DNA of 64,000 nucleotides from Nautilus pompilius (lineage: Eukaryota; Mollusca; Cephalopoda; Nautilida; Nautilidae). Location of the stretch: the NCBI GenBank assembly GCA_018389105.1, contig JACATO010001004.1, positions 60,001 to 124,000 of the forward strand. The letters run 5' to 3'. Both the position numbers and the translations under genes were made by a program. Position 1 is the first letter of the stretch; the number at the start of each line of letters is the position of its first letter. The notes under the pieces are model-generated. The model searched no databases. It was not told where the DNA came from and was given only the letters and a program-made list of their open reading frames with translations. Shown here one piece after another: positions 49,431 through 60,870 of the stretch.

Positions 49431-51616
49431 TGTACATTGACGTATTTAATAAGACATTTTACCCTAGAAAGAAAAATAAATCGAGACATTAATCTCAGCT
49501 CACGGAAACTTTAAAACACAAACACACGCACGTACGCACGCACACAGACAGAATATATTGCGGATTTGTTAACGAAAACGATATATAGAGAAGGGGAAAA
49601 GCAATATCTTGGTCAAGGGCGCATAATCTTTGCTTCTTTATGCTTTCCACTTAAATACCATTCTATGTATCGAATTCCAGTTAAGATAATTCTCTGATTG
49701 GTGTGCTGATGTAAACATAGTTACCAGTTTTTCGCGATGTCGGCTCTCAGCATCTCGGTACAAGAGAATATCCATTATTTCCTCGCGCGTATCGGCGCCG
49801 AGAATTTTAAATCTGAAAGGGAGAAAGAGGGGGGAAAAAGTGAAGATTTAAAAAAAAAAAAAAATGCTAACAGTAAATAACTGTAAATTAGATTGGAAAA
49901 AGTCTGATCCCCTCCCTTCCTCCTCTTAAAAAAGATTCCTTATTTATACCATGTCAACATTTTAGAGGATGCTGTCTTTTCTAAAGCAGCAGTCGGGAGA
50001 GAGGGGGGGGTGGCTGTGAGACAGACCTGACGTAGACATGTTCTGCTGTCCGCCAACACGATTTGAAAGGAATCGCTCCTTTAGACTACAGCTGAAGAGT
50101 CTGCTGAGCTCTAATGATACTGTAGTGGCCATAATTATCACCCAGCATTTTAAAACAAAGTATCGAGTAGTGCTCTCTGCGCGCTATACTGTACAAATAA
50201 ACCTTTAACATAATAGTTGGTTTGTATGGCGCCTTTTTAAATAAAAAAAAACCCTTATGGGAGTAACGTGTATTATACAGACTCTTAATTCCTAAAATCA
50301 GACACAGAGCAAATACTTTAGCTATGCATTAATCACAGTATAATTGCTGTTCAAGCGAATCTATTTGGGGCAACTGCCATTGTATGATTTTCAGATTAAA
50401 ATTTTGTTTTGAATACGCAGTTAAAGCCTCAATCTATTTCACGTGGTTCATTAAGAACTAATATATCTGGTACCATACAAAAATAAAATATATTTATTTT
50501 TAAACACACGGACCGTAAGATTGGTTACTATCGTTCGGTATATCGTCATAATTCTCTCTTCCTGTTCACAGAAGCTATAGGAAAATATGGGTTTGTCTAC
50601 ATCTTCTCTCCTCGCGCATCTAAAATTTGGCGGTTCTAATATTTTTAGTAAGTTATGGTATTCCAAAATATTAGGACCTAGGATCACTTTGGTAAATGCT
50701 CGCTGAACTTTCTCTCTAGTAAATAAGGTTTTATACAACAGAACTCGAAAGTTCTTCACTTTTATGGTTGGTACTACGCTTCCTCAGCCTAACACAGACA
50801 TCATTTATTTTGTCTGCAGGAGAAATTCTATTCCCGTCCGACACTTTGGTTAGCAGTTACTAACTACCAAGTACTTTTCTGGATCTATATTCCGCGTCTA
50901 CCAGGTAACAACGATCGCATCACCAGCAGGCGGCAACGTCATTATCAGGAACATCTATATCTGCTGATCCCCGGCTTTCATCCCGTCTCTTCTCTCTGGA
51001 GAACCAGTCCGGTTCCTCTTCGCGCGATCACCTTCCGCCATGACTTCGTGGACGTATGAAAACAGCGACAATAATCTCGATTCCGCATCCGGTCTGGGTA
51101 GGACGATGTTTGGGCGGGTGAGCATTCAAAACCAAGAGCCGTCTGTCTCTCTGCTCCGTCAGCGCGGGGGCTTCTCTGACGCCTCGAAAGTCCGATCGCT
51201 TCTCACGGCAACCAGAATGTTCGCCGCACTGGGCTTAGGCCGGAGGAATAAATACAAGCCTCCTCCTCCCTCTCACCCCCCCAAAATAGAAAGGGGTTGC
51301 GGCTCGGCTGGGTGCTCGCCTCACGGCGCCAGGGATTTTTATCCCCATCCGAGAATTACAACCGATACAGCGTTGTTGGTTGTTTTTGTTGTTGTTGTTG
51401 TTGGTTTAAATTTTCCGCATCGCATGAAAACAGATGATATCTTCACAACTCGAGTATCAAGTTTGATTTTCCAAGATATTGTCATTGATAGACAGTTCCA
51501 AACTGTTTCGGGAAGTGAAGCGCACTCACACGGCAGCACCGACGTCACTTCCGCACGCCGAAGAATTCTTCGCCTGACTCACGATAGCAGAACTTGTTCA
51601 ATTCGCCTTTAAGAGA
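49431..51616. other. Non-coding stretch, no gene supported
   Basis: Contains a CA/CG-rich tract (about 49518-49550) and an A-run (about 49849-49863). The longest frame of the window, 190 codons on the plus strand at 51040-51612, includes a Val-rich run from a GTT repeat at about 51375-51402 and no recognisable domain. Confidence 0.5.
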
Positions 51617-51617
51617 G

Positions 51618-51688
<71 letters not shown>

Positions 51689-51765
51689 ACGTCAAGTCTC
51701 TCTCTCTGTGATGTCGCCATCTCTCTCTCTCTGTAATGACGTCAAGTCTCTCTCTCTGTGATGTC

Positions 51766-51802
<37 letters not shown>

Positions 51803-51831
51803 ACGTCAAGTCTCTTCTCTGTGATGTCGCC

Positions 51832-51875
<44 letters not shown>

Positions 51876-51922
51876 ACGTCAAGTCTCTCTCTCTGTAATG
51901 TCGCCATCTCTCACTCTCTTCT

Positions 51923-51954
<32 letters not shown>

Positions 51955-52006
51955 CTCTATCTCTGTACTGATGTCATCTCTCTCTCTCTCTTGTCTCTGT
52001 ACTGAT

Positions 52007-52042
<36 letters not shown>

Positions 52043-52161
52043 CTGATGTCATCTCTCTCTCTCTCTCTCTCTCTGCTCTGTAACTGATGTCATCTCTCTC
52101 GCTCTCTCTCTCTCTGTAATGACGTCAAGTCTCTCTCTCTGTAATGTCGCCATCTCTCACT

Positions 52162-52205
<44 letters not shown>

Positions 52206-52252
52206 ATCTCTGTATGATGTCATCTCTCTCTCTCTCTTGTCTCTGTACTGAT

Positions 52253-52288
<36 letters not shown>

Positions 52289-52414
52289 CTGATGTCATCT
52301 CTCTCTCTCTCTCTATCTCTGTACTGATGTCATCTCTCTCGCTCTCTCTCTCTGTAATGACGTCAAGTCTCTCTCTGTAATGTCGCCATCTCTCTCTCTC
52401 TCCCTCTCTCTCTG
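51617..52414. repeat. CT-rich compound minisatellite with CRE cores and about 240-bp higher-order period
   Basis: Three cores recur in CT tracts: GTAATGACGTCAAGTC (CRE palindrome), GTGATGTCGCCATC or GTAATGTCGCCATC, and GTACTGATGTCATC. A block of about 240 bp is repeated: the core GTAATGACGTCAAGTC starts at 51870, 52116 and 52354, with the same order of the other cores between the first two. The GTACTGATGTCATC core links it to the 3-prime part of the 19.9-20.4 kb array. Arg-Glu frames on the minus strand are artefacts. Confidence 0.95.
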
Positions 52415-54044
52415 TCGGACTGCTTCCTTTGTAAACGTTTTAACTAAAGACTCTGTACACCACGTTAACCAAAGCTGGGAACACGGTTTCCCCCTGTTTT
52501 CGTTATGCAGGAGTCTTGCACTAAAAGACTCAAAACTGGCGAAATTTCGTTCAGGAGAATATTAAGGAATACACTACCAACACAAAAAAAAACACAACCC
52601 CCGAAATATTCAATTGTCTTTATTTTATAGAATTAATTTCTTAACGACATTTTTCATCAGTCGGTCGGTCTCTGGGATTCCAAGGACGAACGTAGAACTC
52701 GCGGTTCGTTCTCTGTTATCAGTTTCTATGCGACACTGGAGCCGCTTCCATCGCCGCAGAGTAATTTAGCCAAACTCGACGAAATCCCGTGTTTGAAAAC
52801 GAGAACGGGAACCCGACGCACGAGATTCGGAACCTTTTCTCACGAGATTTCAGCAGCTTCGGGAACGGACAAACCACCTGTCTTCAGAACCATAGCAACA
52901 AACACTCTATTATAACTGGCAGTGTGGGTTTCCCTCGTATTTTTTTTTGGGAGGCCGGCTCTACTATCGACAAAGGTTTTCCTATTTAAAGGCAGAAATG
53001 ATAATTTATTGTCGTTATTCGCACCCAATCGGTAAATACTTATTAGCTTCTCTGATGTCTGCCGAGAACCAGTTAAATCCAACTGTTACGTTCCCCGGCC
53101 ACTTTTGATATTTTATTTCCGCTCAAGATAGAGGCGAATTTATTGCAACAGCGAACGATAACCGCTTGTCAAGTGGAAAGGTTGAGATATAATAGTACGT
53201 GTTTTACCATTAGCTTATGTCCAAGTGTGCGTAATAGGGAATTGGATGTATTTTCTGGCTGGTGCGGTTTAAAGATTTTCCATTATCAACGCATCAAATG
53301 TCTCGGTCGGGTGTATAAAAACGTCCGACGGAAGACGGTTTCCGGTCTTAATGACGTTCGGCAAACGTCTAAGTCTCGTGCGAAACATCGACCGAAGTAA
53401 ACTTAAGCTTTAAAAAAAAAAGGGGGGATCTTTTTAAAAATGGATCCCCTAAAAACCAAGTTTACTAGCGACTGATAAAGGGATTAACCAAACCGTGGGA
53501 TCTTGTTTGTTTTAACTGAATTATCTCCCCCTACTTTTTTTTTTTCCGGTAGCGACAAGCACTGAACAAGAAATCCATCCTTGTTTTCATTAAATAATAA
53601 AAAGAACGGTAAGACCTCCACCTTTGCGTGTTACTTACACGGTGTTTTCTATCTACCTTTCCTTGGTTTCTTTGAGATGCCACGTGAAGTGCTCTCCTTC
53701 CCTTCTCTTCAAACTCTCTACGGCACTCTTTAAAAATGGAGTAAAGATTGTGCTTCCTTCTCGTGGCCGTTAAGAAATATGGTTGTCTAACTTGCACCAT
53801 TATGAAAGGCGCCGTGAAATAACTCACCAGTTTTACTAATTACAAGGAAAAATTTACTAAATCTAAACTTCTCGTATCCCTGAAGCATTTATGGGCGTGA
53901 CGTTACCGCAGAAAAGCTAAGGAAACGCAAGATGGTGGCCGTCGGTCGGGGGGGGGGTCAGTAATTTAATTATATAATTTTTGTATAAAATATTTATACT
54001 GACACCGACAGAATCATAAATATCACCAGTACATATTAAAACTA
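52415..54044. other. Non-coding stretch, no gene supported
   Basis: Mixed to AT-rich sequence with A/T-runs at about 52585, 53413 and 53536 and a G run at about 53949-53957. Frames of 80-98 codons have no recognisable motif. Confidence 0.55.
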
Positions 54045-54320
54045 GTGACGCGGTGGTTCAGTGGTTAGCCTACTTGACTACTAGAGTCTCGATTTCCGAG
54101 TATGTTTATGAGACGGTCTGGCTCTGTACCTATCTAGCAAGGTCCCTTCCCCTCGCTCGCTCTTCTCCGCCGCCATATGCATGAGTTGCTGGGCCGAAGA
54201 GGGCTCGATCACCTGCCAGCTCCATCGCTCTCCTGGAATCTAACAATACTAATATTAGAAATACTAGAACTGTGAGACTTTCAGTCGGTGCCAGATCGTA
54301 TCCCCGTTTTTCCAACCCCC
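54045..54320 (+). mobile_element. Possible tRNA-derived SINE-like element
   Basis: It begins GACGCGGTGGTTCAGTGGTT, where TGGTTCAGTGG matches the RNA polymerase III A-box pattern TRGCNNAGTGG. About 30 bp later, GTCTCGATTTCC (about 54086-54097) resembles a decayed B-box. Arms do not form a convincing cloverleaf, so it is not a functional tRNA. The 3-prime end is not defined, and 54320 is a guess based on loss of character. Confidence 0.45.
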
Positions 54321-54650
54321 CTTATCAGTTAGTCCAGCAGCCGTCGATTAACAAATCACGTGGTTTATCTTGCCAGCTAAAATTCCGACTTACAGGGAGA
54401 TTGAAGAAAAACGACGGCTAAGTAAAAGTCCGGAGCGATCGTTTAGCCCGATATACAGGGTAATCCTTTCGTGCAGCCGACATGTGTTTGGCTTACCATA
54501 AATTACCTTCGTTTTTCTTCGTTACGGCCCTATGATCACGGTCGCCTCATCCTTCTGTCTTCTTATACCTTAAGTACATCGCCGTTAAAAACAAAGCCTT
54601 CACCGAAAATCAATATTTAATAACTGAAAAAAAACACGAATCGAGAGACG

Positions 54651-55133
54651 GTCTATAGCAGGCGTGTCAAACCGAGGGTCCCCCGAGGGCCACATGGGTC
54701 ACATATATGTTGTCACGAGGAGGGCCACACACGACAACCAATTGCGCACATTACAACTAGTTGAAGTCATTTAATAGAATTTATTGCAGAATATTTTTGT
54801 TGCAAATTAGTATCATTTGTGCGGGCCGCATGTGTGCTTGTAAAGGGCCGCAGGTGTGTGCTTGTAAAGGGCCGCATGTGTGTTTCTAAAGGGCCGCATG
54901 TGTGCTTGTAAAGATGTGTGTTTGTAAAGGGCCGCAGGTGTGCTTGTAAAGGTGTGTGCTTGTAAAGGACCGCATGTGTGCTTGTAAAGGTGTGTGTTTG
55001 TAAAGGGCCGCAGGTGTGCTTGTAAAGGTGTGTGCTTGTAAAGGACCGCATGTGTGCTTGTAAAGGTGTGTGTTTGTAAAGGGCCGCATGTGTGCTTGTA
55101 AAGGGCCGCACGTGTGACATGCCTGGTCTATAG
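54651..55133. mobile_element. Non-autonomous hAT-type DNA transposon with 8-bp target duplication
   Basis: Element 54659-55125 (467 bp) is flanked by a perfect 8-bp direct repeat GTCTATAG at 54651-54658 and 55126-55133, the target duplication length typical of the hAT superfamily. Terminal inverted repeats are CAGGCGTGTCAAACC (left) and, read inward from the right, CAGGCATGTCACACG, about 12 of 15 positions identical. Inner terminal sequence (GAGGGCCACATGGGTC on the left, GGGCCGCACGTGTG on the right) is of the GGCC-rich kind seen in animal hAT families. No transposase is encoded. Most of the right two thirds is an internal minisatellite. Confidence 0.88.
54821..55117. repeat. Minisatellite inside the hAT-type element
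   Basis: Units built on GGGCCGCATGTGTGCTTGTA (about 22 bp) alternate with shorter GTGTGTGTTTGTAAAG units (about 16 bp). The pair of a short and a long unit recurs several times between about 54905 and 55090. It appears to have grown from the element's own sub-terminal GGGCCGCATGTG sequence. The 132-codon minus-strand frame across it (FTSTHLYKHTCGPLQ) is an artefact. Confidence 0.92.
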
Positions 55134-57339
55134 CATGGTATTTTACATGTGATCTGATCTTTCAAATTAAATGATTCTTACATAACGTTTCTGTTTACTT
55201 CTATCCACTTTCGCACCTGCCATTTATTATTTTTTTTTAAAAAAAAAAAACTAAAATAATTCACAAAATTGGATTTAAAACGTCGCCTGCAGGATTCGGT
55301 TATCTGTCTCAGACGATCTGAGTCTGGTAAACCAGCTGATAGACATCGCGCGTCATGGCCTAATCACTGGCTCTCGAGCACGCTAACACGGCGGACTGAG
55401 GTGTAGGGTGGGGTCGGAGGAGGAGGCCAGTCTGAAGGAAATACAAGGATGGTATGTGACGCCAGAAGTAGACGGACTCATCGAGAACTGACGACGGCAG
55501 AAAGTCTCTCGCCGACGGCTGGTTGCGAACATCAACAAAAATAGAGTATAAGCTTTTTGCCTCATTACATATAATGAAAGATAGAGGTTTTTGCGGAATA
55601 ATTGGCTATTGACTAACTACGACGGAATTAAAGCTGTCATACAGAATTAGTTCTACTCGCGGCACATTTTCATGTTAATGTCTAAAATCAGTCTCATCTC
55701 TTGGCAAATCGTTATCTTTTTCTTTTAATGGACAGTAGCTGTTTCGCCCTAAAATTAAAAAGGGGGGGCAGAGATCGCTGCCCACCGGATCGTTGATTGG
55801 TGAACTGGTGATGCTCACTTCACCAGCTTTACCCAGTCACCGTTTTGTTTGGATGATCTGCAAATATTCCCTTTTGGGCGATAAAATTATCTGTAAATAT
55901 CTCAATGAATAACTTAACGATTATCATTTGGGCTGCTAATTCGATATACTAATTTTTTTTTATCGATATCCGAAGCCAGAGTAATTAGATAATTAGGAAT
56001 GTATTTTTCGTAATCGAATCGAGTATTTGTTGTTGTTGTTGTTGTTTGCAATACGTTTATTATCGAACAGCGGGGAACATTAAAAACGTTTGTTTAATAA
56101 CTGTATTTCTAATTTCTCTTTCTTTCTGTAATTAAACTTTAAATCTCAATGTTATTTCAAATATTCAAAATGGAAGCCCAGCGAGGTTCAATCTCCGTTA
56201 ATCAGCCACCATGTTTACGAGGTTGGGTGGCTACCCTGACTGACGCCCAACCATTTCTACGGTCACCTGGGCAAGGAACCGACTGTTACAGCGGGATGCG
56301 GAGAGTCCATACTTAAAACCCTTTATTTCCAAAAGTGGGAGGAAACCGTCGCAGCCGGCTGGAAGAGAAGAGCTACGCCGCGTTTGCGTGGAATTAAACG
56401 CGAAACATAGTAAATGTCATGCAAGCATCGCGTAAACATGATCTTTTGGTTTTTATATTGCATTCATTAAAGATCGAGTTTAAATGACTTTTCTGCCAGT
56501 TTGACGTCCATTTTCACATGTTTTACTTGTCGGCCCGTGTTCGTTCTGCCATCGTTCTTAGACGTCTCTCCGACACTGTAAATACATTTTTGAATAATTA
56601 CAACTCAGCCTTTAATTACTGACATAGAACAGGTGAACAACCTTTACGTTGTATTTGCAATAACTTTAAACTCGTGTCCTTTAAATACAACGCCAGAACA
56701 GTAAACGTCCCGTCAGTTAAAGATGACGTGAAGACGCCATTGCACCCACAGCGAATTTTATCTCGGGGTGTATGTCCGTCCACGTCCTCGTGCGCCATTC
56801 CAAATCCACAGTAGAAGGTCTCCAACGGATTTTACGTTAGCCATGTTGTCTTCCTTTACGTAGCAATGCGAAATAACGTAATATTTACAACTTAGCACAG
56901 TATTCGTCTTAGAATAATCAGCTATTGGATAAAGTGGTCTGCTGAAATGTGTTTGTCAGCTGTTTTTTCGTGAATACCTCTGCTATCATCACAGGCTGAT
57001 AATGCATCGCCTACAGAGGCGTGAAAGTGGCTGGCAGATAAATATTCAACTAATTATTCGGGATGTTGATATTCATACTCAAGGAAGTCGCACTTTCGCG
57101 GTGTTAATATTCGGTATAACAATTCATCTTCATCTAAAAGTTTTCATCAAAGAAGTATGGAAATTACAAACAAACATTGTGAGCGTTAAAGGGAAGCGAG
57201 AAAATCTGGATCAATAGACAGAGAGGAATTCTAATGTAACGAATGAAAATCCGTCAATAGAGGACGTGGCCTCCGAACTCCTGGTACCAATACACGGCTC
57301 GGTTGATTTGCACGCCATTTATAATCAAGCAAAGCAGTG
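55134..57339. other. Non-coding stretch, no feature recognised
   Basis: T/A-run palindromic patch at about 55230-55251 and a short TTG run at about 56029-56047. Frames of 60-71 codons show no domain. Confidence 0.55.
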
Positions 57340-58170
57340 GCCAACAAACACCGTTCATTGTCTTATCAGAAAAGTTTGCAGTTTTTGGAGTGGCTTTGGA
57401 AGAGGGTTTGGAGAAACGCCGCCGCACGGCTCCCTAGACCATCCCAGACGTTCTCAGCGGGATTCAGTTCAGGAGAACGAGCTGACCATAGCGTACCGGT
57501 AACGTTTTGGTTTTGAAGAAAATGGCCGATTACACGTGCCCCATGTGGAGGGGCAGCACTGTCCATTAAAACAAGGTTGTCACTAACTGCAGCCTGCGTA
57601 GGGATCTAGAACTTCGCCTGTATGTTAAATTGCAGTCTGGGCATCTGCCTGGAATTCACGCAGGTCTGCACGTCCACCAAACAAACTTCCTGCCCAGAGG
57701 GTCCCGCCTTCGCTTCCAACGCCGTACCTTTCCCCTGTCTGCGTCCCTCTCAGATGTGAGTGATCGCACCAACAGCTGACTCGTCAGGGAACAGAAGATG
57801 GCTCCAACCTCGCGGTGTCCCAGCGACGTGTCCATGGCACCAGTTCAACCGTTTCTGTTTATGGCGGCTGGTCAAGGAGAAACACCCCATGAATCATGTC
57901 GCATAGAGAGAGCACTGTTTCACGCAGCCGCGCTCCCCCGCTATTTATGGTTGACTGACACCAACCTTCCTGCGTCTGCAGAGAGATCAGAAACCAATTG
58001 AGCCGCTGTGGGAGATTTGCTTCGCCGATCCGAAAGTGACGCATAACGACCATCTTTCGAAGATGCGACCCCTGGCCGACCTCGAAACGGTCTCCGGACA
58101 GTATCTCCGAAAATTGTGTCCATAACGCCAACCCTCGTCGGCTCGTATTTAGCCATTCCACCACCCGGGT
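57340..58170 (-). pseudogene. Tc1-like transposase relic
   Basis: Minus-strand remains of a Tc1-type transposase in several frames. A helix-turn-helix and linker region lies at about 57945-58160 (RPFRGRPGVASS, then SKSPTAAQLVSDLSADAGR, matching the family G-R-P-R linker and the second helix-turn-helix). Between about 57600 and 57900 the catalytic domain start is badly decayed. The 66-codon frame at 57366-57566 holds the second catalytic region, MDSAAPPHGARVIGHFLQ (family pattern D-N-A-x-x-H-x-A-R), and the third, WSARSPELNPAENVWDGLG (family W-P-A-R-S-P-D-L-N-P-I-E). The second catalytic Asp is kept. Terminal repeats were not found. It is distinct in sequence from the relics at 14.5, 49.1 and 60 kb. 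Confidence 0.82.
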
Positions 58171-59686
58171 CTGCGACTGATCGGACTCTACCCTACCATC
58201 GGCTTCTCGCCTTAGCGAATCTGCAAAACGGAATCATTTCTGACGACGACCTTCAAACAAAATAACCCTTTTATGTTTTTGTTGTTGCTAAGTGATTTTA
58301 CGTTAATCAGAGACTTACCCGTGGCATGCTAGTTAGAATGGATCGGCCCCATTTACTCAGTCTGTTCTGGGTAACACAGATTTGAGAGGTAGGGTACTGA
58401 TGTACCCCCAACTGGCAAAGGGAAAGAATCGAAACGTTTATCTCTTATTTACGTGACCACGACTGTGAAAGATAGCAGGTTAAATGCCACGTTGAAAATT
58501 CCCTTTCGTTCATCATTTCAGCCACGAGAAAAGGTGAGCCAAACCGACATCGTCTCTCGAAGAATTAGTTTATTAATTTTTTTCCTCAAAGCACCTGCCG
58601 TACCGACATCTGCAGGTAGCAGATCTGATTATCGCCTTGGAAACACACGATGTTTGTCTGCGTACCGCTGGCAGAACGATCGCCCGTCGTGGCAGCCTCT
58701 TGCCGCGCTGTCATTGATCATCGCGTCGCTTAGCGTCCGTCGTGTCTGCCGCAGAGTCTAAAGTTTAGTTTTCAGATAAGACCTATTAAATACCTGCCCG
58801 TGGGTAGGGAATCAAGAGTCATTTCGATTAAAACTGTTCGATACGGCAGGCCAGCCAGGGTTATTTCTCCGCTCAAGGTTCGCTTCGTCTTCATTTGGTC
58901 GGAGACTATTTCGACACCTGGAGTTGAGAGGCCCCAGACAACGGTCGACAGCCGCTGATCTGGGGTTGGGGGAGACTCTGGAAAATTACTTTCTTTTGAG
59001 CCGTCAGACGGATCCAGCTCCCAGACCCACTCGGTACTCATATGACCCCGTGCCGATCTTGACTTGACGGAACCAGCAGCCGGCAGCAGCTTTCCCTCCT
59101 TCGACTAATGTCTCCCTCGCTCTTAGTTGCGCCAAGTTCAAACAATTCTTTGATGTTGGTAACTTTTGAGAATTTGTCTCTCTCTCGTCGGCCAATCGCG
59201 CGGCAGACTCGTTACCATGGCAAAAGAAAAGAACAACGGTGTTGGTAAAGTGGCTGTTTTAAAATCACACATCAGAAGTACAAGGCACCGAGAGACGCGA
59301 AGTCGATGCCAGCCTATCAGGGACAAGCGGGGGACAAAGCTTAGCAAGTGGGAGGGAGAAAGGAGAAAAGTACGGATCAACCACTGGACCAACTAAATTA
59401 TCCGTACATCACTCTTAATGACTGAACAAAAACATCCCATACTCTTTATTTGGTGCTTACCTCATGTCTAATGCCATGTAAGTGCATTGTAAAGATGTTC
59501 TTGCGTTTACTTATCGGCGAGTAAATATGAAGTAAAGCTATCGTCCGGTGCATTTTGTTATTTACTTTCTGAGTAATTTTCCAAACTTTATAAATGCAAT
59601 ATTGCACTGGTTCGGCCAACTTACTTGCAATTATCCGAACGGCGAATGATGAAAGGAGAGAGACTAACGATCAAAACTCTCAGACG
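58171..59686. other. Non-coding stretch, no gene supported
   Basis: Frames of 60-102 codons at 58.45-59.4 kb lie on both strands and have no recognisable motif. No repeat stands out. Confidence 0.5.
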
Positions 59687-60870
59687 TACACTACCGCTCA
59701 AACGTTTCGGTTCACCGTAGTTGTTTTAAACTTTAATAGACAATTAAATCTATTAACTAGCATAAATATAATTGAGACAGTTAAGATTTACTTTTAATAA
59801 TGCAGTATTTATTATATAGTTTTGTTTCACCAAAGTAACCTTTTTCGCTATAATTATTGCCTGGCAGTTTATTAGAAGTCTCTCACCTGTGTGTAATAAT
59901 CCTTTAATATTGCATTGCAAACTTCCTGTAATAACTTCCTCAAACTCTTGGTTGTTAATTTTAAGCTCTTCCATCTATTTTATCCCCATACTATTTTAAT
60001 ATCCTCTAAGTCCGGTGATTGTGGTGGCCATTCCATGGTAAAAAGAACTCGATTCTTGTTGCTTTTCCCGTAAATAATTCTGACATAACTTAGAAATGTC
60101 TCGGGGCCGGGGATGTGTGTGTGTGTGTGATCTGTCTTCCTGTAAGATAAATTGCTGACCTACCAAACGTAAGTCCAATGGAGTATATTGTGACGATTTT
60201 TGCTTGATCGGGGTAAGCCCGATTTTGAGGATCACCGACTCTGTTGCCAGCAAAACAACCTCAAGTTATTGTTTTCTCTTCCATGCTTAACAATAGGTTG
60301 AATGCAATCTCTCAGCCTGCATTCGCCCAGTCTGCGACCGACATGAACTGTACGATTCGATCCAAATATTTAAAATTTGGATTCATCAGTTCAAAGTACT
60401 ACCAGCTTCTAGTTCACAATTTTCCGATTTCTGTGACACTTAGCCCAAGCAAGTTGGGGTGTGTGTGTGTCTTAATAGAGATTTAGAGTGATGCATTTTC
60501 TTCTAAGTAATCCACTTATACTCAGCCTCCATTCAGCAAGAGATGCAGATACGGAATTATTTTGTCTTGCGTTCAAAGCAGCAGTTATCTGAGAGCACGA
60601 CAAAAGTCTATTACGAAGACTTGTTACCTTATACTTTATTTTAGAAGTAGTTTTGGTCTTCCCGTTCTTCTACGGTCAGAATTGTTACCAGCCTCATCGA
60701 GGCGAAATATTTTATAAGCAATTCCATTCAATGGCAGTTTTCTTACAAGTTCTTCCGAAGATATACCTTAATTCCTCAACTTAGCAGTAGCCCATCGCAC
60801 GCTGTTCCACTGATAGTTCTTCGCTCTTTGCAGCCAGTGCTCTTCAATAAGCAATTAATTTCGTAGTCAT
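59687..60870 (-). mobile_element. Tc1-like transposon remnant with one terminal repeat
   Basis: After a TA at 59687-59688 the left end reads CACTACCGCTCAAACGTTTC, very close to the CACTACCGTTCAAAAGTTTG type of terminal repeat known from Tc1-like elements of animals. Transposase remains lie inward on the minus strand. The N-terminal region sits at about 60480-60790, with RRRTGRPKTTS and SLRNRLLSCSQITAALNA in order. No matching right terminal repeat is visible between 60.85 and 61.1 kb, so the right end is approximate and probably lost. Confidence 0.82.
59880..60790 (-). pseudogene. Tc1-like transposase pseudogene
   Basis: Read right to left on the minus strand. SSEELVRKLPLNGIAYKIFR followed by RRRTGRPKTTS and SQITAALNA covers the paired helix-turn-helix DNA-binding domain and linker (about 60550-60780). 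A decayed middle contains TITWGCFAGNRVGDPQ at about 60220-60280, comparable to the family V-W-G-C-F block. MEWPPQSPDLEDIKIVWG is at about 59990-60045, the third catalytic region, ending in a stop. KSLRKLLQEVCNAIL follows as the C-terminal helix. Stops and frameshifts occur throughout, and a GT insertion (about 60114-60129) interrupts it. The (GT)n sits inside the former coding region, showing repeat growth after inactivation. Confidence 0.82.

Noticed and set aside
51040-51612. Longest open frame (190 codons, plus strand)
   Set aside because: No domain, signal or family motif; it includes a Val-rich run from a GTT repeat and ends at the edge of a CT array. Length alone is plausible by chance in CpG-rich DNA over 64 kb.
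1153-52011. Arg-Glu repeat and Ser-Leu repeat 'proteins' over GA/CT blocks
   Set aside because: GA and CT dinucleotide repeats are open in all phases, so these are translation artefacts.
54767-55165. 132-codon His/Thr-rich repeat protein, minus strand
   Set aside because: Lies on the minisatellite inside the hAT-type element; no coding signal.
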